From Hyphomicrobiales bacterium (GTDB taxonomy: Bacteria > Pseudomonadota > Alphaproteobacteria > Rhizobiales > Rhizobiaceae), in NCBI GenBank assembly GCA_900472625.1, contig UCIT01000081.1, positions 1 through 39,388 on the forward strand: a stretch of 39,388 nt of DNA, in the 5' to 3' direction. A program made the position numbers and the translations under genes. Under the pieces are notes generated by a model that was not told the DNA's origin, made no database searches, and was given only the letters and a program-made list of their open reading frames with translations. Positions 8,643 to 17,583 of the stretch are shown here, one piece after another (positions within the stretch are counted from its first letter, which is position 1; each line of letters starts with the position of its first letter).

Positions 8643-8667
8643 CTTAGATTTACATTACCCATCTTAG
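8643..8667. promoter_or_regulatory. Candidate LysR-type operator in the divergent intergenic region
   Basis: CTTAGAT (8643-8649) and ATCTTAG (8661-8667) form an imperfect dyad (6 of 7 pairs) separated by 11 nt, giving the T-N11-A arrangement typical of LysR binding sites. It lies between the LysR gene (start 8594) and the hydrolase (start 8692). Confidence 0.35.
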
Positions 8668-8691
8668 GAACGCAATTTCAGGAGAGCGGCA

Positions 8692-9689
8692 ATGACACGA
8701 TCACTACTCATAATGCTGACGGCGACTGCCTGCATGCTCGTGTGTGTCGGGGCGGCACGTTCGGATCCAGCCATTGACGTTCTCGGGAGGGATTTCACGT
8801 TTCCGAACAAGATCGAGGGTCTTCCATCCAAGCTGTCGGACTTCGCTGGCTTGCAGATCAACTTCTTCACGACCAGCGATGGAGTGAAGCTTTCCTACTG
8901 GGAAGCGGGAACTGGAACGCCGCTGATCTTCGTTCCCGGTTGGTCGGCCAACGGGCCGAATACGTCAACGTCCTTTACCTGCTCAGCAAACGCTACCACG
9001 TCTACGTGATCGACCCGCGGAACCAGGGCCTGTCCCAGAACGTCGAGTATGGCACCCGGATCGCCCGATACGGCGCTGATCTGAAAGACTTCATCGATCA
9101 CATCGGCGCCGCAAAAGTCGATGTCTGCGGCTGGTCTATGGGAGCATCCGTCGTCTGGAGCTATATTGATCTCTTTGGCACAGGGAGCATTCGGAAGACA
9201 GCGTTTATCGACGAACCGATCTCGATCTATACCCATGCTGACTGGTCGGAGAAACAGCGCCTCGACGCTGGCGGCATGACGACGTCGCCGGAACGGATGA
9301 TCGCGGCGTTCGGGGGTGCGCCGACAAACGACCAGCTCGTCGATATGAACGCGGTCCATCGTTATCTGGACGATAGCTCACCAAGCTTCCGCAACTCCGA
9401 AGCATTCGCACGCGCGTTCGTAAAGAGCGATCCGAAGTTAATGAGCCTCGTGCTCTTCGATCACGCGACCAACGACTGGAGCGACGTCGTCAGCTATAAG
9501 ATCGATGTTCCGACGGCGATCTTCACGGGTGAGAACAGCAACAACGTCCCGAGCCAGAAGTGGATGCAGTCGGTAATCCCCGGATCGGAACTGTTCGTCT
9601 ACTCAAAAGCCGATCAGGGCGACCATTTCCTAGCCTTCAAGAACCCCCAGAAATTCACGAGCGACCTCGTGTCGTTCCTGGACCGCTAG
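8692..9689 (+). pseudogene. Exported alpha/beta hydrolase with a single frameshift
   Basis: An alpha/beta-hydrolase fold protein with a Sec signal peptide (MTRSLLIMLTATACMLVCVG, cut near AARS). The first frame runs to the oxyanion region FVPGWSANG, then shifts at 8953-8955 and continues in the next frame with AEYVNVLYLLSKRYHVYVID, the nucleophile elbow GWSMGAS and a late catalytic His in QGDHFLAF. The join reads naturally if one G was lost from GGGG (AAC GGG GCC GAA). Intact length would be about 332 residues. ATG 8692 has AGGAG 7-8 nt upstream. It is divergent from a LysR gene and precedes a 4-oxalocrotonate-type tautomerase. Either a true frameshift mutation or a homopolymer sequencing error. 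Confidence 0.85.
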
Positions 9690-9758
9690 GGCGGCACCCG
9701 CCCGGCGAATGACACCCAAATGGCGGCTGACTGCCGCTCAACCATCAAGGAGACCATC

Positions 9759-9956
9759 ATGCCTGTCGTACGTGTAGCCTGGTTCAGCGGCAAGGATTCC
9801 AAGACCAAGAAAGCGGTTGCTGCCGAGATCACCGAGAGCATCGTCAAGAACACGGGAACCGACCCGAACTACATCTACGTTATCTTCGAAGACGTCGCCC
9901 CGTCGGACTGGGCCGGTGCCGGGAAGATATTCGGTGAGGAAGCCGAAGCTTCTTGA
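9759..9956 (+). CDS. 4-oxalocrotonate tautomerase-like protein
   Basis: A 65-residue member of the tautomerase superfamily. After removal of Met the chain begins with Pro, the catalytic base of this family (MPVVRVAWFSGKDSKTKKAV). ATG 9759 has AAGGAG (9747-9752) 6 nt upstream; an upstream in-frame ATG at 9720 lacks one and would bury Pro1. The helix AEITESIVKNTGTDPNYIYVIFEDV is typical. It lies 69 nt after the exported alpha/beta hydrolase and probably shares its transcript and LysR control. The substrate is unknown; these small tautomerases act on 2-hydroxydienoates or related enols. Confidence 0.85.
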   Translation: MPVVRVAWFSGKDSKTKKAVAAEITESIVKNTGTDPNYIYVIFEDVAPSDWAGAGKIFGEEAEAS

Positions 9957-10068
9957 GATCCCGGACGTCGCGAAAGGGTAAGGTGCCCTCGATGGGCATG
10001 ATCGCAAGGGAGTTCAAGATTTAAGCCAGAGGTCTTCCTCTTTACGACAGCTATGTTCGCAACAGCCG

Positions 10069-10402
10069 GTGGCGATAACCATCGTCAGCATCGCTGTCGT
10101 CCAGTCGGCTCACTGGTATCGGGTCTTAACCAACCCACTTCCCGTGCGCGCCACGCCCGTCGTCATCGGCCAGTTCGTGCTCTTCGTCAGCAGACTCGCC
10201 TTCATCATCGCCGGTGCCCTGTTCTCGCTGTTGCTTTTCCGACACCTGCTGGAGATCGACTTCGCGTAAGCGTGGGGCCGCTACGTCTGGCGAGGGTTCC
10301 TCCTCATTCGCCGTGCTGTCTTCCGTATTCTGCTTCACGACGGAACTTAAGCGGCTCGAACTTGCGCTGCGTGGTGAGGACCGGACCGACGACGAACCTT
10401 GA
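10069..10402 (+). pseudogene. Truncated, frameshifted copy of the 4-TM membrane protein found at 27627
   Basis: The first part (VAITIVSIAVVQSAHWYRV and then FVSRLAFIIAGALFSLLLFRHL) matches the segment VMQACYWARLRW...FVARLSFLFGGALFSAIFFRHL of the intact gene at 27627-28106. After FRHLLEIDF the frame stops; in another frame the sequence continues SSFAVLSSVFCFTTELKRLE, matching GAILFGLFCYSLELERF. The first transmembrane segment and N-terminus are missing. So this is a 5'-truncated gene with at least one frameshift near 10260-10290. No function can be assigned beyond membrane protein. Confidence 0.6.
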
Positions 10403-10421
10403 TTGGGGACTCCTGATGGCC

Positions 10422-10448
10422 CCGTGCCCTTTGCCGGGCTTGGTTTTT
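10422..10448 (+). terminator. Possible intrinsic terminator
   Basis: CCGTGCCC (10422-10429) can pair with GGGCTTGG (10436-10443) around a 6-nt loop, with one mismatch and one G-U pair, followed by TTTTT. It would end transcription from the tautomerase and membrane-protein remnant side. Confidence 0.4.
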
Positions 10449-10551
10449 CCGATTGCACGTTAATCCGGCTATGCCTGCCTATCGCTTCTTCGACGACCAC
10501 GGCGACAGGTTCCCTGTGTCGACCTACCTCGCCCAGGCAAGGGTTGGTGTA

Positions 10552-13500
10552 CTAACGAACTTGATCAAGCGCATTCCTCAGTTCCTCAAGCCCATGCGGT
10601 TTTGGCAACATCGCCGTTCGCGTGGGATCATCCAGCTCGGGGCCGTGATTCATGCCGGTGGCAAAGACAATGCCGATCTGTGGCCAGCGGCGGCGAACCT
10701 CGCGGCAAAATTCTTCGCCGGACATGCCGGGCAGACCGAGATCCGAAACGACGATATCGATACCGCCCTGCTCCAGTGCGATAAGCGCATCCTCTGCGGA
10801 TCCCGTTTCCACGACGTCACAACCCAACTCTTCGAGCATGTCGGTGCTCGCCATGCGTATCAGATCATTGTCCTCGACCAGAAGGATACGACGCCTCGCC
10901 CCGTGCTTGTCCGCAGAAGGCATAGGCTCAGAGATTGTCGCTTCGGGCTGAGAGGAAACCTTCACCGGCTCCCGGTTGTCCAAGACATACCGAATTTTTT
11001 TGGCAAGCTGCTCACGGCTATAGGGCTTCGAGAGAAGCTGGACACCCGGATCGAGACGGCCACCGTGGACGATGGAGTTTTCGGTATAGCCGGAGGTAAA
11101 CAGGACGGCGATGTCCGGTACGCGTTCCTTGGCCTTCCTCGCCAGGTCCGCACTCTTCAACTGTCCAGGCATGACCACATCGGTGAAGAGCAGATCGATA
11201 CCCACACCACTTTCTATAATAGACAACGCGGCGGACGCGTCAGGCGCCTTCAGAACGCGGTAGCCCAAGTCCTGAAGAAGTTCGACGACTGTAGCCCGCA
11301 CGCCATCGTCATCTTCGGCGACGAGGATGGTCTCCCGCCCTCCTTCGACCGGACCATCGTGCCGTTCGACTTCCAAGTCTTCCTGCTGCATTGCCCGCGG
11401 TAGATACATCTTCACCGTCGTACCGTGGCCAAGCTCGCTATAGATTTTGACGTGGCCGCCGGATTGCTTGACGAAGCCGTAGACCATGGAAAGGCCGAGA
11501 CCTGTTCCTTTGCCCTCGGGCTTCGTCGAGAAGAACGGTTCAAAGACTTTAGCCATCAACTCCGGCGACATGCCGCTTCCAGTATCGGTTACGGAGAGTA
11601 CCACGTACTGTCCCGTCTGGACGTCGTCATGAAGCCTGGCGTAGGTGTCGTCCATATACGCATTGCCGACCTCAATGGTCAGCTTGCCGAAGCCTTCCAT
11701 AGCATCCCGAGCATTGATTGCGAGATTGAGGAGCGCGTTCTCGACCTGCATCGGATCGACGAGCGAGTTCCAGAGGCCCCCGGACGCTATCGTCTCGATT
11801 TCGACGCCTTCGCCAATCGTACGTCGCAGCATCTCGTCCATGCCTCGAATGAGGCGACCTACGTTGACGACTTTTGGGTCGAGTGCCTGGCGACGGCCAA
11901 ATGCCAGGAGCTGCGATGCGAGCTTTGATCCGCGGTTGACCCCTGCAAGGGCGTTTTCGATACGACGCTCTGCCTTAGCGTTCCCAAAAACGTCTTTTGA
12001 AAGAAGCTGCAAGTTGCCCGCCACGACCTGCAGAAGATTGTTGAAGTCGTGGGCGACGCCGCCGGTCAGGTTGCCGATCGCCTCCATCTTCTGAGCCTGC
12101 TGCAAGGCAAGCTCGGTCTGGCGAAGTGCTGCGGCTGCATCCCGTTCCTCGGTTACGTCGCGACCGACGGCGTGGATAAAGGTGTCGTCAGGAACGGCGG
12201 TCCAGGAGATCGTCCGGTAGGATTCATTCTTACATTGGTAGCGGTTTTCGAATGAGAAAGTCGTTGCGCCCTGGGCAAGCCTGCCGACCTCATCGAGCGT
12301 GTTCTGGCGATCGCCGGGGTGGACAAGGTCAATGAAGGACCGGCCGATCAGATCGTCTTCGGTCCATCCCAGGACAGTCGTCCAAGCGGGATTGAGTGCG
12401 GTGATTCTGGCGTCGAACGAAGCCACGAGCATGACGTCGGTCGACAGCCTCCACATGCGGTCACGATCCGCTGTACGCTCGGCGACCCGCTGTTCCAGCG
12501 TGACGTTGAGGGCTTCCAATTTTTCTCGTGTAGACCGCAATTCCTCTACCTCGGTGTTCGTACCAATCCAGCGAAGGATTCGACCTTCATCGTTCTTGAT
12601 GGGAACGGCACGTACGATATGCCAGCGGAAGCCGCCTGACCTATGACGGAGCCTGAACTCCGTCTGATAGGTGTCGCCCGTCTCCAGCGAGCGCTTCCAT
12701 TCCTCCGCCGTCGTTGCCGTGTCATCTGGATGGACTATCGACACCCAGGCGTCACCGTCGAGCTCTCCCGGCGATCGGCCGGCGTATTCGTAGACCCGGT
12801 CGTTGAACCAGTCGACCTGACCATCGGGCGTCGCGGTCCAGACATGATTCGGAATGGCCTGAGCCAGCGCCCGGAAGCGGGACTCGCTTTCGCGCAGTTC
12901 GCGCTGAGCTTTACGCCTTTCCGTCACGTCCTGGACAACGCCAACGAAGCGGATCGGTTTACCGCCATCGTCGAACTCGAACTCACCTCGTCTCGCAACA
13001 ACGCGCTTCTGGCCGTCTCCCAAGCGCCGGATACGGTATTCGACGTTAAGCGGCGAGGTTCCAGTTTCTCTCGTAGCGTCGTTGGAGGCGATCTCCTGAT
13101 CTTCGTCTAGGACGAGGTGCTGGATCGCCGAGATTGGAATGGCATCCGTCTGCTCGATCCCGTAGATGGTGCAGAATTCGGGCGTCGGACGCAGGATATC
13201 AGTCTGAAGGTCGAGCGAGAACACGCCGACGCCGCCTGCCTGCTGTGCGCGCCGAAGCCGCACCTCGGCTTCGGCGAGAGCCTCAACGGCCTTGTGCTGA
13301 TCAGTCTGGTCGCGAAGGACTTTCACCAAGCCGATCGGGATACCGGCGGTGTTTCGCAGCGGGCTGATCTCGCCGCTCGCCCAGAAAGTCTCACCGGATT
13401 TACGCAGGTGCCATCTGTCGTGATGCGCAGCGCCCAGCCCCAAGGCTGCATCCATTGCCTCACGCGGCCTGCCTGCTGCGCGGTCTTCCGGCGTAAAGAG

Positions 13501-14154
13501 CATCTCCCAGTAGAGCCCCGACACCTCGTCCTGCGTCCAGCCGAACATACGCCGGGCGCCTTCGTTCCACCGGAGGACCCTACCCTCAAGGTCGAGAGCG
13601 ATGATGGCGTAGTCCACCGCGCCATCGATGATCTGGCGGCTCTGTTCTTCACTCGCGGCAAGCGCCCGCTCAGCTTGCACCTTCGCCGTCGTCTCGATGA
13701 CGATCGCCATAACGCCAGAAGGTACACCGCTCTCGTCGATGATCGGAGAGTAGTCGAGATTCATCCAGACGGGCTCGGGTGACCCCGTGCGGTTCAACGA
13801 AAGTTCTTGATCGGTGTAGCGAAGCGTCTTACCTGACAACCCGACACGCATCACGTTGTCGTTGAAATCGGCGATCTCGTCCCATCCTTCCCGAACTTTC
13901 GACCCCAGCAGGTGCGGATGGCGTTCCCCGGCAAAAAGACAATACGCGTCATTGTAGATCATGACGCCGTCCTCTCCCCAGAGGGTCACGATTGGCACTG
14001 GCGATTGCAGGATCAGCGCCACCGTGGTGCGCAGGCTCTGCGGCCATGTTTCAGGGCAGCCCAACGAAGTGCTTGACCAATCGAAGGCAGAGATTAGAAC
14101 GGCGGCCTCGCCGTGATGCGCAAGGAAGTCAAAGGCGGTTTTTTCTCGGTTCAT
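10552..14154 (-). CDS. Hybrid sensor histidine kinase with five PAS-type domains and two receiver domains
   Basis: A 1200-residue, apparently cytoplasmic sensor; no transmembrane segment is seen. Domains in order: PAS-type about 20-155, 170-285, 297-413, 423-537 and 562-670; a coiled coil before 560; HisKA with phospho-acceptor His702 in GGVAHDFNNL; HATPase_c with N-box LAINARDAM, G1 DTGSGM and G2 GKGTGLGLSMVYG; receiver 1 about 943-1058 with Asp992 (FTDVVMPG) and Lys1043; receiver 2 about 1089-1200 with Asp1138 (SDLGLPG) and Lys1185. Several PAS domains may bind heme, flavin or small molecules, but I cannot tell which; no LOV GXNCRFLQ motif is visible. No cognate response regulator or output domain is adjacent. 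The ribosome site before ATG 14154 is weak. Stands alone between gene remnants and the DUF2950 operon. Confidence 0.93.
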   Translation of the reverse strand: MNREKTAFDFLAHHGEAAVLISAFDWSSTSLGCPETWPQSLRTTVALILQSPVPIVTLWGEDGVMIYNDAYCLFAGERHPHLLGSKVREGWDEIADFNDNVMRVGLSGKTLRYTDQELSLNRTGSPEPVWMNLDYSPIIDESGVPSGVMAIVIETTAKVQAERALAASEEQSRQIIDGAVDYAIIALDLEGRVLRWNEGARRMFGWTQDEVSGLYWEMLFTPEDRAAGRPREAMDAALGLGAAHHDRWHLRKSGETFWASGEISPLRNTAGIPIGLVKVLRDQTDQHKAVEALAEAEVRLRRAQQAGGVGVFSLDLQTDILRPTPEFCTIYGIEQTDAIPISAIQHLVLDEDQEIASNDATRETGTSPLNVEYRIRRLGDGQKRVVARRGEFEFDDGGKPIRFVGVVQDVTERRKAQRELRESESRFRALAQAIPNHVWTATPDGQVDWFNDRVYEYAGRSPGELDGDAWVSIVHPDDTATTAEEWKRSLETGDTYQTEFRLRHRSGGFRWHIVRAVPIKNDEGRILRWIGTNTEVEELRSTREKLEALNVTLEQRVAERTADRDRMWRLSTDVMLVASFDARITALNPAWTTVLGWTEDDLIGRSFIDLVHPGDRQNTLDEVGRLAQGATTFSFENRYQCKNESYRTISWTAVPDDTFIHAVGRDVTEERDAAAALRQTELALQQAQKMEAIGNLTGGVAHDFNNLLQVVAGNLQLLSKDVFGNAKAERRIENALAGVNRGSKLASQLLAFGRRQALDPKVVNVGRLIRGMDEMLRRTIGEGVEIETIASGGLWNSLVDPMQVENALLNLAINARDAMEGFGKLTIEVGNAYMDDTYARLHDDVQTGQYVVLSVTDTGSGMSPELMAKVFEPFFSTKPEGKGTGLGLSMVYGFVKQSGGHVKIYSELGHGTTVKMYLPRAMQQEDLEVERHDGPVEGGRETILVAEDDDGVRATVVELLQDLGYRVLKAPDASAALSIIESGVGIDLLFTDVVMPGQLKSADLARKAKERVPDIAVLFTSGYTENSIVHGGRLDPGVQLLSKPYSREQLAKKIRYVLDNREPVKVSSQPEATISEPMPSADKHGARRRILLVEDNDLIRMASTDMLEELGCDVVETGSAEDALIALEQGGIDIVVSDLGLPGMSGEEFCREVRRRWPQIGIVFATGMNHGPELDDPTRTAMLPKPHGLEELRNALDQVR

Positions 14155-14687
14155 GAGACCGTTAGTAGATGAGTTTGAAGATCAGCGGAAGAGCGCGCCG
14201 GTGCTCTTGGCGCACCCTGCCGCGATGGTGTCACCATCTGCTCAGTCTTGGCGCAAGGCCGCAGTCGATGACCCAGCCCGTTTCAAGAGCTCACTAAACG
14301 TCGGAGTTCACTTCAGATTAACTCCACGACACTGTGCAGCGGCCCGAAAGAAACCGAGCCAACAGACTGCGACGAGAAGCGTGACCCGCGTGAATGATCA
14401 GGCCATCAAGGACAGAAAGATGGAGCTTGACCCCAATGCCCGATTAGAGAAGCAGTCATTGCTGGTCGGACGAGAAGGAGGCAACTTCGCGCCCTGTAAG
14501 TCGTTCAGTCTGCTTTTGAGTTTTCCGGAAGCTGCCGTTCACCTAGCAGACAGGGTTGCGCCTTAGTTTGGAAAGCTGACGTTCTCGTCGCGGGCAGTTT
14601 CAATGATGGTCTAGGCTATGGTGGCACGCGTGCTGAAACGCAGATAACGGCCCAGGCCCCCGCGATGCTCCGAACTCCAGGGGAGTT
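14155..14687. other. Intergenic region without a recognised gene
   Basis: No ORF here has both a ribosome site and a recognisable domain. A plus-strand ORF of 137 codons (14153-14566) starts inside the kinase start region and looks like chance coding. A short dyad GGAGTT/AACTCC lies at 14303-14325, and GAACTCC/GGAGTTTC forms a small hairpin just after the next gene's stop (about 14671-14689), possibly an end-of-transcript structure on the minus strand without a T-run. Confidence 0.4.
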
Positions 14688-14915
14688 TCAACTAACGAGG
14701 CCCGGAGCCGAACTACAATCTGCGATCACATCTGCCTCGATTTCAATGCGCATCGCTTCGTACTCAGACAACAGGTCGGCATCCTCGACGCGACCGTCGC
14801 GCCTGAGGCGATCGAGTGTGACAGCAACGTCTTCATAAGCTTCAAACAGGCTGTCCAGAGGCTGTCTTGCCCTGAGATCTTCAAGCGCCCATCGAAGAGA
14901 AGGTAGTCGCAACAT
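14688..14915 (-). CDS. Small helical protein A, end of the DUF3300-DUF2950 operon
   Basis: A 75-residue product from ATG 14915 (the ORF is open up to 15050). I recognise no named family, but it resembles the small protein at 20350-20652: ALEDLRARQPLDSLFEAYED lines up with AIEDLASRDETFLEICADL, and LSEYEAMRIEIEADVI with CAEYEELITDLAKEIEQAL. Both are predicted all-helical, charged, without a signal peptide. No clear Shine-Dalgarno is seen. It follows DUF2950 by 113 nt on the same strand. The related copy starts the neighbouring HlyD operon, which suggests a shared role linked to that regulon, perhaps as an adaptor or regulator. Confidence 0.5.
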   Translation of the reverse strand: MLRLPSLRWALEDLRARQPLDSLFEAYEDVAVTLDRLRRDGRVEDADLLSEYEAMRIEIEADVIADCSSAPGLVS

Positions 14916-15028
14916 CAACCGAAGACGACCGCTTCGCGCGGCTCCTCTGGGCGGAACGTCTATTTGCGAGCTTTCCACTTCTCCGCACGTCCTTCGATAT
15001 AAAACGACATTATCGACATCGGGTGCCG

Positions 15029-15994
15029 TTACTCTTCCGTCAGTTCCCACTTGTCGTCCGGGTTGAACGATTTGATGCCGCTCGCCGTCTTGGCGGTGTC
15101 GCGACCGAGGTCCACCTGATAGACGGCGCCGTTGGCATTTACCGCGAAGGTGTTGACGCCCGTTCCTCCATATCGGATCGGCCAGGCCACGAGCGCGAAC
15201 CCTGCGATCATATTGCCGTTGATGACGTAGTCGAACTTGCCGCCGGCTATATTTGCTCCTTGTCCATCCAGGATCTTGTAGCGATAGCCGTAGTAGCCCT
15301 CCCCGGCCTTTGCCTTGTCGAGGGCCGCGTCGTCTTCCAGCGCATTGCCCGCGGGACTATCGCCCACGCCCAAGTCGGGAGACCAGTAGAGGCCATCGGT
15401 CTTGCCGTCGCTGCTGACGAGCTTTCGCGCGTACTCGAGAACTCCGTCGCCGTCCCGGTCCTCTGAATGATACTCGTGCTGGGCGTCTACGTAGGACTGC
15501 ATCGTCGCAATGGTCTGAAGCTCGTTTTCTCCCACGCGGCGATTGATGATCTCCTCGAAGCCCGCGTAGGTGTCGAAGCTCCACTTTTCGTCGTCGCCCT
15601 TCACGATCGGGAATGGCAGCGGCCAGAGCTTGTCGCCGATCTCAACGACAATGTTCCCGTCGCGGTTCTCGGAAATCACCTTCTTTGCGGCTCCTTCCCT
15701 GATCTGCGCGTAGGTGTCCATCACGCCCTCGCCCGCCCGTGCTTTCGCCGCATCGATGCCAAGAAGAGAGACGAATCTCTCGAAGTCGTCGGCCGCGAGC
15801 GCTGCCTTGAAGGCGTCGACGGCCTCTTCCGGGGTCGAGAAGACCGGCGGATCGCTTTGAGAGGCGAACCCGGAGAACACGCTCTCATCGGATGGCTCCG
15901 CTGCGGGCGCGGACGCCGGACTGATGGCGACTGCCAGGACGGCGAACACGGAAGCCAGAAGCACAGGTCTCAATGACTTTGTCATGACGTTCAT
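15029..15994 (-). CDS. DUF2950 family exported protein
   Basis: A 321-residue protein with a Sec signal peptide (basic start, then LLASVFAVLAVAISPASAPA, cleaved near residue 32) and a DUF2950 body: FSTPEEAVDAFKAALAADD, LWPLPFPIVKGDDEKWSFD, GYYGYRYKILDGQGANIAGG, and the ending GVNTFAVNANGAVYQVDLG. The family is periplasmic or envelope-associated with no defined activity. It usually occurs beside DUF3300, as here, 48 nt downstream. Start ATG 15994 has AGGA 5 nt upstream; ATG 15985 is also possible. The operon is preceded by a palindromic site at 17522. Confidence 0.88.
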   Translation of the reverse strand: MNVMTKSLRPVLLASVFAVLAVAISPASAPAAEPSDESVFSGFASQSDPPVFSTPEEAVDAFKAALAADDFERFVSLLGIDAAKARAGEGVMDTYAQIREGAAKKVISENRDGNIVVEIGDKLWPLPFPIVKGDDEKWSFDTYAGFEEIINRRVGENELQTIATMQSYVDAQHEYHSEDRDGDGVLEYARKLVSSDGKTDGLYWSPDLGVGDSPAGNALEDDAALDKAKAGEGYYGYRYKILDGQGANIAGGKFDYVINGNMIAGFALVAWPIRYGGTGVNTFAVNANGAVYQVDLGRDTAKTASGIKSFNPDDKWELTEE

Positions 15995-16042
15995 CCCATC
16001 CTCATCTTGTTACCGGCGACGGCCGCCACCGCCTCGCCGCAT

Positions 16043-17374
16043 TTACCGACCGCCGCCACGACCACCTCCGGCCATCGCCTGCCGCCCGCGGCTAGACTGC
16101 ATCTGTGCGCGTCTGCCGCTGTCCACCTGGCCCAGGGCCGATGGCTTCCTAGGGCGGTTGTCCACTCTCGCCGCCGGCTTCGGTTTCGCCACCTGTCGCT
16201 TTGCATTCGCTTTCGGCCTGGCGTTCTCCACCCTGTTTGTTCGAGACTCCGGCCGACGGGTCTGGGCAGCCGCCGCGTTTCTTGCGGCTGGGGCAACGTT
16301 GTTTCCGCCCTTGTTACGAGCGGCTCCAATTCTATCCGCATCGATCTTGCTTCTGCGGACGTCGTTGATGCTGACCTTTCCGGGGTTTTCCCGGATCGTT
16401 CCTGACCGGTCGCTGGTCCGCGCTCCCAGCCTGTTGCCTGCGTTCGCCTCGATTTTGTTGCGGAAGTCGCTCCGATCCATCTTGTCGAGCTGGGAGCGGT
16501 CGAATTTGATTTTGCTGCGGTCGACGTTCTTCCAGTCCACGTCGTTGATGTTGACCTTGCCCTTGATGTTGTTGAAACAGTTGTTGCAATCGATATCGAT
16601 ATCGATATTGCCATTCCAGCGCCCGCCCCAGACGCCCCAGCGGTTCCAGTCGACGGCGGCCGCCCAGACCGCTCCCGTCACGACGCCGGCAAAGAACGTC
16701 GCGGTCGGGTAATAGTAGTTCGGATAAGGCTCCGGATAATAGGCGATGGGTGCGGCGGCATAGCCGGGCTCATACAGCATTTCCGGCGCGTATTGTGGGA
16801 CGTAGATCTTCTCCGGATTTGCGGAGACGACGACCACGTTGTCGTTTTCCTCCGACACCGTCATCTTATCGTCGGTCTTGATGATGCCGTCGGCCACCGC
16901 CTTGTCGCGCAGTTGTTGAACGGCGACCAGGACGTCTTTCTGTTGGTAGGCGAGAGCTTCTCCAAGCGATTGCGTCCAGTCCAGGTCTTCGCTCATCATC
17001 GCGACGATTTGTGGATAGTTCAGAAGTGAGACCACGCTACCGTCCCACGTCGTCTTCGGCTTGAGACTTGGCTGCTTCTTGATTGTGTCGAGGAACCGCG
17101 CTGCCTCGACGATCTGCAGCGGGTATTGCGAAGCAGAGGTAACAAGAGCGACCAGCTCGTCCGGATAAAGCGCGATTCGCGCTACCAGGATTTCCAACTC
17201 GTCTTCGGTCAAGGGCGCCGGCACCTCATCCGCGACGGGCGGACCGGGAGCGGTCGGATTGGAAGCGATCGGTTCCTGCGCCGCCGCGGTCGGAATAGCA
17301 TAAGGCGACGGTAGCCCCGTTACAGGCAGACACAGGCTCGTGGCGAGAAGAAGCAATGCACGAGACTTCGTCAT
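16043..17374 (-). CDS. DUF3300 family exported protein
   Basis: A 443-residue exported protein. Signal peptide residues about 1-32 (LLLLATSLCLPVTG core, cut near AAAQ). The DUF3300 domain spans roughly 50-250, with LVARIALYPDELVALVTSAS, YPLQIVEAARFLD, and IYVPQYAPEMLYEPGY. A Tyr/Pro-rich stretch and a hydrophobic Gly/Ala segment with WDVNRWG-like aromatic residues follow, and the C-terminal half is basic, Arg/Asn-rich and low in complexity, ending in GGGRGGGR. ATG 17374 has AAGGAGG 7 nt upstream, a strong ribosome site. The function of the family is unknown; it pairs with DUF2950, suggesting a joint envelope role. The gene leads the operon. Confidence 0.88.
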   Translation of the reverse strand: MTKSRALLLLATSLCLPVTGLPSPYAIPTAAAQEPIASNPTAPGPPVADEVPAPLTEDELEILVARIALYPDELVALVTSASQYPLQIVEAARFLDTIKKQPSLKPKTTWDGSVVSLLNYPQIVAMMSEDLDWTQSLGEALAYQQKDVLVAVQQLRDKAVADGIIKTDDKMTVSEENDNVVVVSANPEKIYVPQYAPEMLYEPGYAAAPIAYYPEPYPNYYYPTATFFAGVVTGAVWAAAVDWNRWGVWGGRWNGNIDIDIDCNNCFNNIKGKVNINDVDWKNVDRSKIKFDRSQLDKMDRSDFRNKIEANAGNRLGARTSDRSGTIRENPGKVSINDVRRSKIDADRIGAARNKGGNNVAPAARNAAAAQTRRPESRTNRVENARPKANAKRQVAKPKPAARVDNRPRKPSALGQVDSGRRAQMQSSRGRQAMAGGGRGGGR

Positions 17375-17521
17375 CTCTTTCCTCCTTTTGCGCGGACAAA
17401 CTTCAGCCGGTCAGTAACTGCGCCGCGTGCAATCTGTCGACGGACGAGCCCGAGCGTTGGCCGGGGTCTAGGTTCTACAGCAAAGAGCGGGCGGAGCGTA
17501 GTAGCGAGCGCCATCGACGGA

Positions 17522-17540
17522 GTATGTTACAGTAATACAC
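17522..17540. promoter_or_regulatory. Palindromic candidate operator upstream of the DUF3300 operon
   Basis: GTATGTTAC-A-GTAATACAC: half-sites pair at 7 of 9 positions around a central A. The left half is identical to the site at 20728. GTAATAC also recurs inverted at 17552-17558 (GTATTAC). It sits about 150 nt upstream of the DUF3300 start. Confidence 0.5.
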
Positions 17541-17583
17541 TGACCGCAATCGTATTACTCATCCAGACTGTGGCCCAGCGCCA

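Noticed and set aside
10552..10575. TTGATCAAG as an FNR/FixK half-site
   Set aside because: It lies at the 3' end of the kinase gene, not in a promoter, and the full TTGAT-N4-ATCAA spacing is absent. I found no good FixK box elsewhere.
14153..14566. A 137-codon plus-strand ORF beside the kinase
   Set aside because: No domain, no ribosome site, and the start overlaps the kinase start codon region.
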